Part shown: positions 8,536-17,300 of the stretch, piece by piece
Layout: every line of letters starts with the position of its first letter
Position numbering within the stretch: the stretch's first letter is position 1
Origin: Leifsonia sp. Root4
GTDB lineage: Bacteria > Actinomycetota > Actinomycetes > Actinomycetales > Microbacteriaceae
Assembly: GCF_001425085.1 (NCBI RefSeq)
Contig: NZ_LMDN01000001.1
Span: 84,364-148,363, forward strand
Length of the DNA: 64,000 nucleotides
Direction: 5' to 3'
Program-made: the position numbers and the translations under genes
Notes under the pieces: model-generated
Told to the model about the DNA's origin: nothing
Databases searched by the model: none
The model's input: the letters and a program-made list of their open reading frames with translations, nothing else

Positions 8536-9342
8536 TTACAGGCTAGCACTCGGTGTGAACGCGTCCGTCCGCACGACGACAACGGAGACATTGTCGCGCC
8601 CGCCGCCCTCGAGCGCGGCCTCGACGAGCTCGTCGGCGATGCCGCTGAAATCGCCTCGCGCCTCGCGTCTGGCGAAGATCGCCGTGAGCTCGCTGCGGTC
8701 GAGTTCCTTGGTGAGTCCGTCGGAGCAGATCAGGAAGGTGCTGTGCTCGGACGGTGAGCTCAACCAGACATCGACGTCGACCGTGTCCTCGGCGCCGAGC
8801 GCGCGGGTGATCACGTTGCGTTCCGGGTGCTGCTCGGCATCCTCGGCGCTGATCAGGCCGGCATCCACCATCACCTGCACCGCGGAGTGGTCGACGCTCT
8901 GCTGGTCGAGCACGCGGCCGTCCCAGCTGTACACCCGGGAGTCTCCGACGTTGAAGATCATCCAGCCGTACTCGTTCTCCTCGTCGCCGTCGACGAGGGC
9001 GACACCGGTGAGGGTCGTTCCGGCGACCGCCGTGCCGGAATCGCCGGCCTCGCTCAGATCGCGGACGGCGTCGTTGGCCGAGTGGATCGCGTCGAGCACC
9101 TGCTCCGGGGTGGTCAGCACGCCCGGAACGATGTGCTCGGTGAAGACGCGCGTGACCACCTGGCTGGCCGCATCCCCCCGCGCGTGCCCGCCCATTCCGT
9201 CGGCGACCAGGAAGACGGGCGCTGCGGCGAGGAACGAGTCCTCGTTCACCTTGCGCACGAGCCCGACGTCGCTGCGTGCCTGGACGACGAGCGCGAGCGC
9301 GCCACTCGGCAGCACGATGGTGCTCGGCTGGTCTGTTGCCAC
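8536..9342 (-). CDS. PP2C-family serine/threonine protein phosphatase
   Basis: A 268-residue soluble PP2C/SpoIIE-type metal-dependent phosphatase. The metal-binding motifs are all present in order: NEDSFL (about 33-38), VADGMGGHARGDAAS (about 46-60), VGDSRVY, CSDGLT and RDNVSVVVV. Such enzymes reverse Ser/Thr kinase signals (PknA/B-type) on cell-division and wall proteins in actinobacteria; the target here is unknown because no kinase or FHA gene lies beside it. Translation starts at GTG, preceded by GGGAGAAG. Its 3' end holds the leuCD promoter. Confidence 0.93.
   Translation of the reverse strand: MATDQPSTIVLPSGALALVVQARSDVGLVRKVNEDSFLAAAPVFLVADGMGGHARGDAASQVVTRVFTEHIVPGVLTTPEQVLDAIHSANDAVRDLSEAGDSGTAVAGTTLTGVALVDGDEENEYGWMIFNVGDSRVYSWDGRVLDQQSVDHSAVQVMVDAGLISAEDAEQHPERNVITRALGAEDTVDVDVWLSSPSEHSTFLICSDGLTKELDRSELTAIFARREARGDFSGIADELVEAALEGGGRDNVSVVVVRTDAFTPSASL
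8540..8548 (-). promoter_or_regulatory. Extended -10 promoter of leuCD (inside the end of the PP2C gene)
   Basis: On the minus strand the sequence TG-C-TAGCCT forms an extended -10 element overlapping the last codons of the PP2C gene. Six nt separate it from the GTG of the candidate leader peptide. No convincing -35 is seen, which fits extended -10 promoters. Inferred, not measured. Confidence 0.45.
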
Positions 9343-9470
9343 GTGCTTCTCCCGTATGACGAAGGTGCTGCCCGACGAACGGGGCGTTCCACGCTACCAA
9401 AGCGCGGGGCACCCCGCCCGCTCCCCCGCTCGCTGTGCGCAAAACAGGCGAATCCGGCCGGGTGACACCA

Positions 9471-9514
9471 AAAACAGGCAGTTCCGGCGGAATCCGCGCG
9501 GAACTGCCTGTTTT
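9471..9514 (-). terminator. Strong hairpin terminator after terC
   Basis: A 16-bp arm (AAAACAGGCAGTTCCG) pairs perfectly with CGGAACTGCCTGTTTT, and the apical region pairs further (GCGGA/TCCGC). The arms supply an A-run and a U-run, so it could stop transcription in both directions. It lies 15 bp after the terC stop. A partial look-alike of the left arm (AAAACAGGCGAATCCGG) lies just beyond, at 9441. Confidence 0.85.
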
Positions 9515-9528
9515 CGAAACGCCGAGGA

Positions 9529-10581
9529 TTAGTCCTCGGTGAAGTGCGGAACCTCTTCGAGCAGCGTGTGACCGCGCTTCTTGGCGTCGGCGCGCGCCTT
9601 GATCAGGCTCGCGATCGTCGCGACGGCCATCGACGCGATGATCACCGCGAGCGAGGTCCAGGTGTCGATCTCCGGCGCCCACTCGATGCCGTGGCCGCCA
9701 TTGATGAACGGCAGCTCGTTGGTGTGCATGGCGTGGAAGACGAGCTTCACACCGATGAAGAACAGGATGAACGCGATGCCGTACTTGAGGTACTCGAGAC
9801 GCTCCAGTAGACCGCCGAGCAGGAAGTAGAGCTGGCGCAGACCCATCAGGGCGAAGACGTTCGCGGTGAACACGATGAACGGGCTCTGCGTTATGCCGAA
9901 GATCGCGGGGATGGAGTCGAGCGCGAAGATCAGGTCGGTGGTGCCGATCGCGATGAACACGATGATCATCGGGGTCAGCACCTTGCGACCGTCGATGACC
10001 GTGCGCACCTTGGCGCCGTCGAAGTCGTCGCTGATGTGCACGCGGCGGCGCAGCCAACGGATCAGGCCGTTCTCGCCGTCGCCCTCTTCTTCCTTGCCGA
10101 AGGCCTGCTTGATGGCCGTGTAGAGCAGGAAGGCACCGAAGATGTAGAAGACCCAGCTGAAGCTCTCGATGAGCTGGGCGCCGAGCAGAATGAAGATTCC
10201 GCGCAGCACGAGGGCGATGATGATGCCGACCATCAGCACCTCTTGCTGGTACTTCCGCGGCACGCTGAAGCGGGCCATGATGATGACGAAGACGAACAGG
10301 TTGTCGATCGACAGGCTGTACTCGGTGAGCCAACCGGCCAGGAACTGGCCCGCGTACTCGCCGCCCGCGAAGAGCAGCATCAGCCCGGCGAAGACCAGGG
10401 CCAGGAACACGTAGAAGCCCACCCAGAGCGATGCCTCTTTCATGGAGGGCACGTGGGGGCGCTTGAAGACGATCAGGAGATCGGCGACGAGGATCAGGGT
10501 CAGAACGACGAGTGATCCGATTTCGAATGCGATGGGCAGCTCGAGTTGCACGGGGACCTTTCGGAGGAAGTGCTTCGCCAC
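9529..10581 (-). CDS. TerC family integral membrane protein
   Basis: A 350-residue polytopic membrane protein of the TerC family. Conserved pieces include SLSIDNLFVFVIIM, LRGIFILLGAQLI and FALDSIPAIFGITQSPFIVFTANVFALMGLRQLYF, containing the acidic DN and DS residues thought to bind metal. A hydrophilic loop rich in Glu, Gly and Asp (EEEGDGENG) interrupts the membrane segments, as usual in the family. Family members include TerC/Alx-type proteins linked to metal export, and recent work ties them to Mn2+ export or metalation of exported enzymes. A yybP-ykoY-like manganese riboswitch in its leader supports a manganese role. The charged tail (RADAKKRGHT) is cytosolic by charge. Confidence 0.93.
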   Translation of the reverse strand: MAKHFLRKVPVQLELPIAFEIGSLVVLTLILVADLLIVFKRPHVPSMKEASLWVGFYVFLALVFAGLMLLFAGGEYAGQFLAGWLTEYSLSIDNLFVFVIIMARFSVPRKYQQEVLMVGIIIALVLRGIFILLGAQLIESFSWVFYIFGAFLLYTAIKQAFGKEEEGDGENGLIRWLRRRVHISDDFDGAKVRTVIDGRKVLTPMIIVFIAIGTTDLIFALDSIPAIFGITQSPFIVFTANVFALMGLRQLYFLLGGLLERLEYLKYGIAFILFFIGVKLVFHAMHTNELPFINGGHGIEWAPEIDTWTSLAVIIASMAVATIASLIKARADAKKRGHTLLEEVPHFTED

Positions 10582-10584
10582 TTG

Positions 10585-10732
10585 CGGTGGGTAGCACGAA
10601 ACTCGAAAGTCTCTCCCCCACGATGATCCGGTCTGGCCGTTTCCTCGCGTCCCGAGCCCGGAACACCGACCGCGGTGCTCGTATTGACGGACTCGAAATG
10701 GGCATTTCTGCCCGGTGGGATACTCCCCTTCG
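10585..10732 (-). promoter_or_regulatory. yybP-ykoY-like manganese riboswitch in the terC leader
   Basis: The terC mRNA leader begins with AAGGGGAGUAUCCC and, about 110 nt later, has GAGAGACUUUCGAG followed by GUGCUACCCA. These are the two conserved arms of the yybP-ykoY class, which binds Mn2+ and is often found before terC/mntP genes. The GUGCUACCC block lies just before the start codon region, so control of translation initiation or termination is possible. Assignment rests on these motifs by eye; a covariance-model search was not run. Confidence 0.75.
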
Positions 10733-10740
10733 CGTTGCCG

Positions 10741-10746
10741 AGTCTA
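10741..10746 (-). promoter_or_regulatory. -10 box of the terC riboswitch transcript
   Basis: TAGACT on the minus strand lies about 10 nt before the conserved AAGGGGAGUA start of the riboswitch, as expected for the promoter. The -35 is not clear. Confidence 0.45.
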
Positions 10747-10873
10747 GCGGATGCCGCCGCCACAACGGCACCCCGACAGCAGCCCACACAGCTTCGCCGG
10801 CATCCGTGCCCCTAGAATTTCTCTGCGCAGCGTCGCGCTCACCCCACCCACACTTTCAGAGCCTGGAGCCCGA

Positions 10874-11488
10874 GTGAGCCTCGTCACCCCGCCGACCCGC
10901 CAATTCCGCAAGAGCCCAGCGTCGGCAGCGCTCGGCTACACGATCTTCTTCAGCCGCTGGCTGCAGGCGCCCCTCTACCTCGGGCTCATCGTGGCCCAGG
11001 GTGTCTACGTCGTGCTGTTCATGCGCGAACTCTGGCACCTGATCACCCACCTCGAGACCCTGACCGAGACCGGCGTGATGCTGCTCGTCCTCGGCCTCAT
11101 CGATGTCGTCATGATCGCGAACCTGCTGATCATGGTCATCATCGGCGGGTACGAGACCTTCGTCTCGAAGATCAACCTCGACGGCCACCCCGACCAGCCG
11201 GAGTGGCTGAGCCACGTGAACGCCAACGTGCTCAAGGTCAAGCTGGCCATGGCGATCATCGGCATCTCCTCGATCCACCTGCTCAAGACCTTCATCGCCG
11301 TCGGCGACATGGGCGACCCGAAGTACGACGGCGGCTACACCTGGGACGGCGTGTTCTGGCAGGTCATCATCCACTGCGTCTTCATTTTCTCGGCGATGGC
11401 GCTCGCATGGATCGACAAGATCTCGCACAAGGCGCACCTCGAGGCTGTGCAGGCGCACACCCTCACCGACGCCGTCGTAACGGACTGA
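10874..11488 (+). CDS. YqhA/UPF0114 family membrane protein
   Basis: A 204-residue protein with about four membrane segments (around [57 protein letters not shown] and [18 protein letters not shown]). The GYETFVSKI and [20 protein letters not shown] blocks match the TIGR00645/YqhA family, whose function is unknown. I choose GTG with a GGAG site 5-6 nt before it; upstream in-frame codons run into the terC promoter area and are unlikely to be used. It stands alone, divergent from terC. Inner membrane location is inferred from hydrophobicity. Confidence 0.88.
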   Translation: MSLVTPPTRQFRKSPASAALGYTIFFSRWLQAPLYLGLIVAQGVYVVLFMRELWHLITHLETLTETGVMLLVLGLIDVVMIANLLIMVIIGGYETFVSKINLDGHPDQPEWLSHVNANVLKVKLAMAIIGISSIHLLKTFIAVGDMGDPKYDGGYTWDGVFWQVIIHCVFIFSAMALAWIDKISHKAHLEAVQAHTLTDAVVTD

Positions 11489-11579
11489 TCCCGCCCCGTC
11501 GCCCGGGGTAACATCGCCTCTGTACCAACCATCGGCGGCAGACCGCCGCCGCGTTCATCGACGAGCGAGAGGCGTATCA

Positions 11580-12623
11580 GTGCTGGCACTATTCAAGCCA
11601 CACGGCGCTCCCGGACTGGAACTGGCCGACCGGCCGGAACCTCAACCGGGCGACCATGAAGTAAAAATCCGCGTGCTGCGAACCGGCATCTGCGGAACCG
11701 ATCTGCACATCGAGAGTTGGGACGCCTGGGCGGCGAGCACCATCAAGCCGCCGATCATCCCGGGTCACGAGTTCTACGGCGAGGTCGTGGAAATCGGCCG
11801 CGAGGTGCGCGACGTGGCCGTGGGAGCGCGAGTCTCCGGCGAGGGCCACATCGTGTGCGGAACCTGTCGCAACTGTCGTGCGGGCCGCAGGCAGATGTGC
11901 ATCCGCACCGTGAGCGTTGGCGTGAACCGCGACGGCGCATTCGCCGAGTACGTTGTGATCCCAGAGAGCAACGTCTGGGTGCACACGGATGACGTCTCCC
12001 CCGAGGTCGCCGCGATCTTCGACCCCTTCGGCAACGCCGTGCACACGGCGCTCAGCTTCCCGCTCGTCGGCGAAGACGTGCTCATCACCGGCGCCGGCCC
12101 CATCGGGCTCATGTCGGCTGCCGTCGCGCGCCACATCGGCGCCCGCTACATCGTCGTCACCGACGTCTCTGAGCCCCGCCTCGAACTCGCCAGGCAGATG
12201 GGCGCCGACCTCACCGTGAACGTCGCCGAGCGACGGATCGTCGAGGCTCAGCGCGAGCTCGGCATGCGCGAGGGCTTCGACGTCGGTTTCGAGATGAGCG
12301 GTCACCCCGGCGCGCTGCCGGAGATGATCGAGAACCTCAACCACGGCGGACGGGTCGCGATGCTCGGCCTGCCGAGTGCCCCGATCGATGTCGACTGGGC
12401 CAAGGTCGTGACGCACATGCTCACGATCAAGGGGATTTACGGCCGCGAGATGTACGAGTCGTGGAATGCGATGAGCGCCATGCTGCAGTCGAGCAGCGAA
12501 CTGCGCGACTCCCTGTCGGCGGTGATCACCGACCGATTCCCCGCACGGGAGTGGGAGGCCGGTTTCGCGGCGGCACGGGAGGCACACGGCGGCAAAGTCG
12601 TGCTTGATTGGAGTGAGGTCTGA
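11580..12623 (+). CDS. tdh: L-threonine 3-dehydrogenase
   Basis: Tdh oxidises L-threonine with NAD+ to 2-amino-3-ketobutyrate. The 347-residue zinc-dependent medium-chain dehydrogenase shows the catalytic-zinc region [11 protein letters not shown] and GHEFYGEV, the structural-zinc Cys series [15 protein letters not shown], and the NAD-binding [10 protein letters not shown]. It starts at GTG after GAGAGG. The next gene, kbl, begins 1 bp after its stop and uses its product, so the pair is a threonine-to-glycine operon. Confidence 0.96.
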   Translation: MLALFKPHGAPGLELADRPEPQPGDHEVKIRVLRTGICGTDLHIESWDAWAASTIKPPIIPGHEFYGEVVEIGREVRDVAVGARVSGEGHIVCGTCRNCRAGRRQMCIRTVSVGVNRDGAFAEYVVIPESNVWVHTDDVSPEVAAIFDPFGNAVHTALSFPLVGEDVLITGAGPIGLMSAAVARHIGARYIVVTDVSEPRLELARQMGADLTVNVAERRIVEAQRELGMREGFDVGFEMSGHPGALPEMIENLNHGGRVAMLGLPSAPIDVDWAKVVTHMLTIKGIYGREMYESWNAMSAMLQSSSELRDSLSAVITDRFPAREWEAGFAAAREAHGGKVVLDWSEV

Positions 12624-12624
12624 G

Positions 12625-13809
12625 ATGTACGGAACCATGCAACAGCGGGCTCAGCAGAGCCTTGACGAGATCGCCGCGGCCGGCCTCTACAAGCACGAAC
12701 GCCGCATCAGTTCGGCGCAGTCCGCGCACATCACGGCCAACGGCGGCGACGTGCTCAACTTCTGCGCCAACAACTACCTGGGGCTCGCCGATCATCCAGA
12801 CATCATCGGAGCGGCGAAGGCCGCGATGGACGACTGGGGCTTCGGTCTGGCGAGCGTCCGTTTCATCTGCGGCACCCAGGATCTGCACATCGAGCTGGAG
12901 CGGCGCGTCTCCGAGTTCCTCGGCACAGACGACACCATCCTGTTCTCGAGCTGCTTCGACGCGAACGGCGGAGTCTTCGAGGGACTCTTCGGCGCGGAGG
13001 ACGCCATCATCTCCGACGCGCTCAACCACGCGTCGATCATCGACGGCATCCGTCTCTGCAAGGCCAGGCGGCTGCGCTATGCCAACCGCGACATGGCCGA
13101 GCTCGAGGCCCAGCTCATCGCCGCCGCGGATGCCAGGACCCGCGTCATCGTGACCGATGGCGTGTTCTCGATGGACGGCTCGCTGGCTCCGCTGGCCGAG
13201 ATCTGCGATCTCGCTGAGCGCTACGACGCACTCGTGATGGTCGACGACTCGCACGCTGTCGGCTTCGTCGGAGAGCATGGCCGCGGCACACCGGAGCTGG
13301 CCGGCGTCTCCGACCGGGTCGACATCTACACCGGCACATTCGGCAAGGCCCTCGGCGGGGCATCCGGCGGCTACGTCGCGGCCCACGCCGAGCTCGTCGC
13401 CCTGCTGCGCCAGCGCGCCCGGCCGTATCTGTTCTCGAACACGGTGGCACCGGCCGTCGTGGCGGGCACCTTGGCAGCGCTCGATCTCATCGCCGGCAGC
13501 GGGGACGACAGGGAGCGGCTCCGCCGGAACGCCGCGCACTTCCGCGCGCGGATGACGGAGGAGGGTTTCGATCTGATTCCGGGCGAGCACCCGATCGTTC
13601 CCGTCATGTTCGGCGATGCCGCGTTGGCCGCGCGGATCGCGGATCACATGCTGGGCGACGGTGTGTACGTGATCGCCTTCAGCTACCCCGTCGTTCCGCA
13701 GGGCACGGCGCGGATCCGGGTGCAGCTGAGCGCGGCGCACAGCCACGACGACATCGAGAAGGCCGTCGCGGCGTTCGTGAGTGCCAGGGCCGCGGAGACT
13801 CCGGCCTAG
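12625..13809 (+). CDS. kbl: 2-amino-3-ketobutyrate CoA ligase
   Basis: Kbl is a PLP enzyme that cleaves 2-amino-3-ketobutyrate with CoA to glycine and acetyl-CoA, completing threonine degradation begun by Tdh. The 394-residue product shows [13 protein letters not shown], the glycine-rich [19 protein letters not shown] and the PLP lysine in [15 protein letters not shown] take the ATG giving [10 protein letters not shown], which has GAGG 6 nt upstream inside the tdh end. The gene is followed by a hairpin shared with the convergent MFS gene. Confidence 0.96.
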   Translation: MYGTMQQRAQQSLDEIAAAGLYKHERRISSAQSAHITANGGDVLNFCANNYLGLADHPDIIGAAKAAMDDWGFGLASVRFICGTQDLHIELERRVSEFLGTDDTILFSSCFDANGGVFEGLFGAEDAIISDALNHASIIDGIRLCKARRLRYANRDMAELEAQLIAAADARTRVIVTDGVFSMDGSLAPLAEICDLAERYDALVMVDDSHAVGFVGEHGRGTPELAGVSDRVDIYTGTFGKALGGASGGYVAAHAELVALLRQRARPYLFSNTVAPAVVAGTLAALDLIAGSGDDRERLRRNAAHFRARMTEEGFDLIPGEHPIVPVMFGDAALAARIADHMLGDGVYVIAFSYPVVPQGTARIRVQLSAAHSHDDIEKAVAAFVSARAAETPA

Positions 13810-13830
13810 CCGGAGCTCCCAAGCAGAGCC

Positions 13831-15201
13831 CTAGGCGTCTTCCAGGCCCCGCTCATCGAGGCGGGGTCCTGGAAGCCACGGCGCGACATCGGGCACCCCG
13901 GCGACGACGTCATCGTCGCTGTCGTCGCTGCTGAGCGGATTCGCGATCTCGTCCTGTGGCATCCGGGCCCAGAGGATCGCAATCGCTGCGAACACGGCCG
14001 GCAGCACTCCAGCGATCAGGAAGGTCGGTCCGAGCCCGATCGACTCGCCGACCGGGCCGGCCAGCGCCATCGACATCGGCATGAGCGCGAGCGAGACGAA
14101 GAAGTCGAGGCTCGACACCCGCCCGAGCATGTGCGGGGGCACGCGGCGCTGCAGCAGCGTTCCCCAGATCACGCTGCCGAGTGAGAAGAAGAAGCCGACG
14201 ATGAACACCGCGACGGCCATCACCCAGACGTGGCTGGTGTAGCCGATCACGACCAGCGGCAGACAGCCGGGGCCCCACGCCAGGTTCATCACCGTGAGGT
14301 AGCGCCGCGGCATCCGCATCGACGAGATGAGCAGCGAGCCGAGCACACTTCCCACGCCGAATGCGGCGAGCACGACCGCGTACTCGGCCGGCCCTCCCCC
14401 TGCCGCGTCCTTGACGGCGAACGGCGCGAGCACATCGATGGGGCCGATGACGACGAGGATGAACGCCAGAGCGAACAGCAGCGTCGCCAGCAGCCACGGT
14501 GTCGTGAACATGTAGCGGAAACCCTCGGCGAGGTCGCCGATGGCGGCACGCACCGGGTGTCTGGTCTCGTGTGAGAGGTCACGGCGGAGCGGCACGGTGC
14601 GCAGAACCACCAGCGCGCCGACGGCGAAGAGTTGCAGAATGCCGACTATCACGAAGGCGAGGGCCGGGGATGCCGCGGCGACCGCCGCGCTGGCCAGCGC
14701 AGGGCCGGCCGCCTGCAACGCCGCGGGGCGCAGCATGCCCTCGAAGCCGTTCGCCGCGAGGAGATCGTCGCCGGGCAGGATCGACGGGAGCATGGCGCTG
14801 TACGCCGGGTAGAAGAACCCCTCGCCGATGCCGATGATGAGCGCGGCGATCGCCAGGTGCCAGAGCTCGAGCGCGCCGGAGACGGCGAGGGCCGCGACCG
14901 CCCCGATCACGACGATCTTCGCCGCTTCGACGACGAGCAGCGTGCACTTCTGCGGCACACGGTCGGCGACGACTCCGCCGATCAGCACGACGGCGACGAG
15001 GCCGATCCCGCTCATCGTCGCGACCAGGGAGAGTTGTACCGGTCCGCCTCCGAGCTCGATCACCTGCCAGACGATGGCGACGAGCCACATGCCGGAGCCG
15101 AGCAGCGACAGCGTGAGTGCGGTGGCGAGGATCCGATACTGCGGCGCACGGAAGGGACGCAGTGCCCGCGGGAGTCCGCGCGCCGCCCGCTCAGTGCTCA
15201 T
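13831..15201 (-). CDS. MFS transporter (EntS/MFS_3-like exporter)
   Basis: A 456-residue protein with about 12 membrane segments and the MFS loop 2-3 motif as GGVVADRVPQK. The overall pattern, with a short N-terminal basic tail (RGLPRALRPFRAPQYRI) and long hydrophilic C-tail, resembles the enterobactin-exporter/macrolide-efflux branch of the MFS. The substrate is unknown; nothing nearby makes a siderophore or antibiotic. The start ATG has GGAGG 4 nt upstream. The last codons (PWLPGPRLDERG) are encoded by the arms of a terminator-like palindrome. It converges on kbl. Confidence 0.88.
   Translation of the reverse strand: MSTERAARGLPRALRPFRAPQYRILATALTLSLLGSGMWLVAIVWQVIELGGGPVQLSLVATMSGIGLVAVVLIGGVVADRVPQKCTLLVVEAAKIVVIGAVAALAVSGALELWHLAIAALIIGIGEGFFYPAYSAMLPSILPGDDLLAANGFEGMLRPAALQAAGPALASAAVAAASPALAFVIVGILQLFAVGALVVLRTVPLRRDLSHETRHPVRAAIGDLAEGFRYMFTTPWLLATLLFALAFILVVIGPIDVLAPFAVKDAAGGGPAEYAVVLAAFGVGSVLGSLLISSMRMPRRYLTVMNLAWGPGCLPLVVIGYTSHVWVMAVAVFIVGFFFSLGSVIWGTLLQRRVPPHMLGRVSSLDFFVSLALMPMSMALAGPVGESIGLGPTFLIAGVLPAVFAAIAILWARMPQDEIANPLSSDDSDDDVVAGVPDVAPWLPGPRLDERGLEDA
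13839..13875. terminator. Hairpin shared by convergent kbl and MFS genes
   Basis: CTTCCAGGCCCCGC pairs with GCGGGGTCCTGGAAG (one bulged base) around an 8-nt loop. It lies inside the last codons of the MFS gene, just downstream of kbl, so it can end kbl transcripts while being translated on the other strand. Confidence 0.65.
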
Positions 15202-15277
15202 CGTCCCTCCAGCCGAGTCTGCCGATAGCATCCGAAACTACCAGCGGCCGCCGACACGGGAAACAGGTGGAAAGCAC

Positions 15278-15305
15278 GAAAGCCTCCGGCGAACCGGAGG
15301 CTTTC
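15278..15305 (-). terminator. Terminator after the first tRNA-Glu
   Basis: GAAAGCCTCCGG pairs with CCGGAGGCTTTC around CGAA. It stands directly downstream of the tRNA-Glu at 15309-15384 and before the MFS gene's leader. Confidence 0.85.
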
Positions 15306-15308
15306 CTG

Positions 15309-15384
15309 TGGTGACCCCAACCGGATTTGAACCGGTGCTGCCGCCGTGAGAGGGCGGTGTCCTAGGCCGCTAAACGATGGGGCC
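15309..15384 (-). tRNA. tRNA-Glu (anticodon CTC), copy 1
   Basis: Read on the minus strand it folds as a complete cloverleaf: acceptor GGCCCCA/TGGGGTC, anticodon stem CCGCC/GGCGG with loop CTCTCAC (anticodon CUC) and T-arm GGTTCAAATCC. Discriminator A is followed by an encoded CCA. The sequence is identical to copy 2, 188 bp upstream in its transcription direction. CUC reads GAG codons. Confidence 0.97.
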
Positions 15385-15456
15385 GTTTGTGCAACGTAAC
15401 AATTATGCCGTACTTTTCACCGCGCCGATGACACGCTCCGGTGACGGATGGGCACG

Positions 15457-15493
15457 AAAAAAGTCCGGCTCCCGCGCAATGCGAGAGCCGGAC
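15457..15493 (-). terminator. Terminator between the two tRNA-Glu genes
   Basis: On the minus strand GTCCGGCTC pairs with GAGCCGGAC, followed by a run of six U. It follows copy 2 directly, so the two tRNA genes appear to be separate transcription units. Confidence 0.9.
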
Positions 15494-15496
15494 TGA

Positions 15497-15572
15497 TGGT
15501 GACCCCAACCGGATTTGAACCGGTGCTGCCGCCGTGAGAGGGCGGTGTCCTAGGCCGCTAAACGATGGGGCC
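15497..15572 (-). tRNA. tRNA-Glu (anticodon CTC), copy 2
   Basis: Identical over 76 nt, including encoded CCA, to the tRNA at 15309-15384. The first bases upstream are also near identical (CGTTTTTGCAAC against CGTTTGTGCAAC), so the duplication included part of the 5' flank. Cloverleaf, CUC anticodon and T-arm as in copy 1. Confidence 0.97.
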
Positions 15573-15658
15573 GTTTTTGCAACTTGAAAAGTATGTCACA
15601 GGGAATCGGTGCGTCCAAATCGAGGCACGCCCGGGCGTTTCGTGCTGGCGGGGTCCGG

Positions 15659-16561
15659 TCAGGCCAAAACCCGCAGCGCACCAGGCACGATGTCGACCTG
15701 GACCGGGAGCGGGCCGACCCGCTCCCCGTCGGCGTATGCGACGATGTCGGCGGCGTGGAGGGAGACGCTGCGGACCCGGGTGATCTCCACCTCCGGCTCG
15801 TTCACGTGCTCGCCGGAGAACACCCGGGGGAAGAGGCGGAGCAGCCGCGGCTTCGACAGCGCGCTGACAATGAAGAGGTCGAGTTGGCCGTCGTCGAGTT
15901 CGGCGTCGGGAGTGATCTTCATGCCGCCGCCGATCGAAACTCCGTTCGACACCGCGATCAGCATGGCGCTGACCTCGCGGGCGACGCCGTCGACGACGAG
16001 CGAGTAGTGGATCGGCTTGAAGCTCAGCAGCTCGCGCAGCATGGCGATCGTGTACCGGCTCGGGCCGCGTGGGCGCGTCATGCGGTTGGCCCGCTCGTTC
16101 ACCCTCGCGTCGAATCCGGCCGAGAGCGCGCCGCAGAACCACGTGGTGAGGGCGCCGTGGCGCACACGGGCGGCATCGATCACGCGCGGCTCGCGTCCCA
16201 GCGCATCGAGCAGTCGTTCGATCGCGGCATCCGCGTCATCCAGCGGCAGGCCGAGCACACGGGCCATGTCGTTGCCGGTTCCGGACGCCACGATGCCCAG
16301 CGGGATCGATGTGCCGGCGACGAGGTTGGCTCCGAGGGAGACCATGCCGTCACCGCCGACGACGATGAGCGCATCGGTTCCGCGGGCGACGGCGTCTTCC
16401 GCCTCGCGGCGCAGGAGTTCGAGGTTGGGTTCACGCAGCATCGCCACGTCGTAGCCGGCCTCGACCAGACGCTCGGCCACACGTGGGCCGACGTCGCGGC
16501 GACGCCCGAACGATGCATTCGGGTTGATGGCCACGGTCAGGCGCAGCGGAGCAGTCGGCAT
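15659..16561 (-). CDS. Diacylglycerol/lipid kinase family protein (DagK-like)
   Basis: A 300-residue soluble lipid kinase of the DAGK_cat family. Motifs are AINPNASFG at the N-terminus, the nucleotide-binding VVGGDGMVSLGAN, ASGTGNDMARVLG and the late PDAELDDGQLDLF. Family members phosphorylate diacylglycerol or related lipids at the inner face of the membrane, recycling lipid headgroup by-products. Substrate not fixed by sequence. A CATAAT -10 box lies exactly 6 nt before the ATG, so the mRNA is probably leaderless. It is divergent from the MBL-fold gene. Confidence 0.92.
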   Translation of the reverse strand: MPTAPLRLTVAINPNASFGRRRDVGPRVAERLVEAGYDVAMLREPNLELLRREAEDAVARGTDALIVVGGDGMVSLGANLVAGTSIPLGIVASGTGNDMARVLGLPLDDADAAIERLLDALGREPRVIDAARVRHGALTTWFCGALSAGFDARVNERANRMTRPRGPSRYTIAMLRELLSFKPIHYSLVVDGVAREVSAMLIAVSNGVSIGGGMKITPDAELDDGQLDLFIVSALSKPRLLRLFPRVFSGEHVNEPEVEITRVRSVSLHAADIVAYADGERVGPLPVQVDIVPGALRVLA

Positions 16562-16647
16562 AGGCCGATTATGGCGGTGCCCGGCGCCCGCGCACCAATT
16601 GCGTGCTGCGTGTTGCGTGCGATTGCGGCACGGTGTTTGCTACAGAC

Positions 16648-17292
16648 ATGCGAATCACGAAGCTGGAACACGCCGCTGTCGTCATCGAAGAGGGCGGCAG
16701 GACTCTCTTCATCGATCCAGGCAAGTTCACCCGCCCGGTCGCAGCCGACGCATCGACGTCCGCCGTTGTGATCACACACCTGCACGATGATCACTGGACC
16801 CCGGAGCAGGTCGAGCGGATTCGCACGGCCAAGACCGGCGTGCCGATCTTCGGGCCGGCCGGAGTCGTGGCCGCCGCTGCCGCCTACGGCATCGATGTCA
16901 CCCCGGTCGAAGCGGGCGACGCCGTCTCGGTCGATGGCTTCGAGTTGCGCTTCTTCGGCGGTGAGCATGCCGTCATCCACCGCTCGATCCCGGTCATCGA
17001 CAACGTCGGCGTGCTGGTGAACGAGCGCTTCTATTACGGCGGGGACTCCTTCGCGGCACCGACCGGGGTCGCTGTCGAGGTGCTCGCGGTGCCGGCCGGC
17101 GCCCCGTGGATGAAGATCGCCGAGGCGATGGACTACGTGGAGGCCGTCGCGCCGTCGCAGAGCTTCCCGACGCACGAGATGCTGCTCTCTGACGCCGGCA
17201 AGGCACTCTCCAACGCCCGCATCGCGTGGAGCACCGAGCAGGGCGGCGGCACCTTCCGGGCGCTCACACCGGGCGACTCCATCGAGCTCTAA
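16648..17292 (+). CDS. MBL-fold metal-dependent hydrolase
   Basis: A 214-residue metallo-beta-lactamase-fold protein of the short UlaG/RomA-like type. The metal motif HLHDDHW is clear, with a second metal His in FGGEHAVIH and Asp in YYGGDSF, and a late His in SFPTHEMLLSDAGK. The fold hydrolyses many esters and phosphodiesters; the substrate is unknown. I take the ATG giving MRITKLEHAAVV; 15 upstream in-frame codons are Cys-rich and unlike the family. No strong ribosome site is seen. It converges on the PBP gene 8 bp away. Confidence 0.88.
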   Translation: MRITKLEHAAVVIEEGGRTLFIDPGKFTRPVAADASTSAVVITHLHDDHWTPEQVERIRTAKTGVPIFGPAGVVAAAAAYGIDVTPVEAGDAVSVDGFELRFFGGEHAVIHRSIPVIDNVGVLVNERFYYGGDSFAAPTGVAVEVLAVPAGAPWMKIAEAMDYVEAVAPSQSFPTHEMLLSDAGKALSNARIAWSTEQGGGTFRALTPGDSIEL

Positions 17293-17300
17293 CCGGCCGG

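Noticed and set aside
8543-10789. A 748-codon open frame on the minus strand
   Set aside because: It overlaps the PP2C and TerC genes in another frame. Its composition (Arg/Ala/Pro-rich) is that of a GC-rich shadow.
15309-15572. tRNA genes as possible integration (att) sites
   Set aside because: No integrase, no partial tRNA copy flanking a foreign region and no composition change. The second copy is a complete working tRNA.
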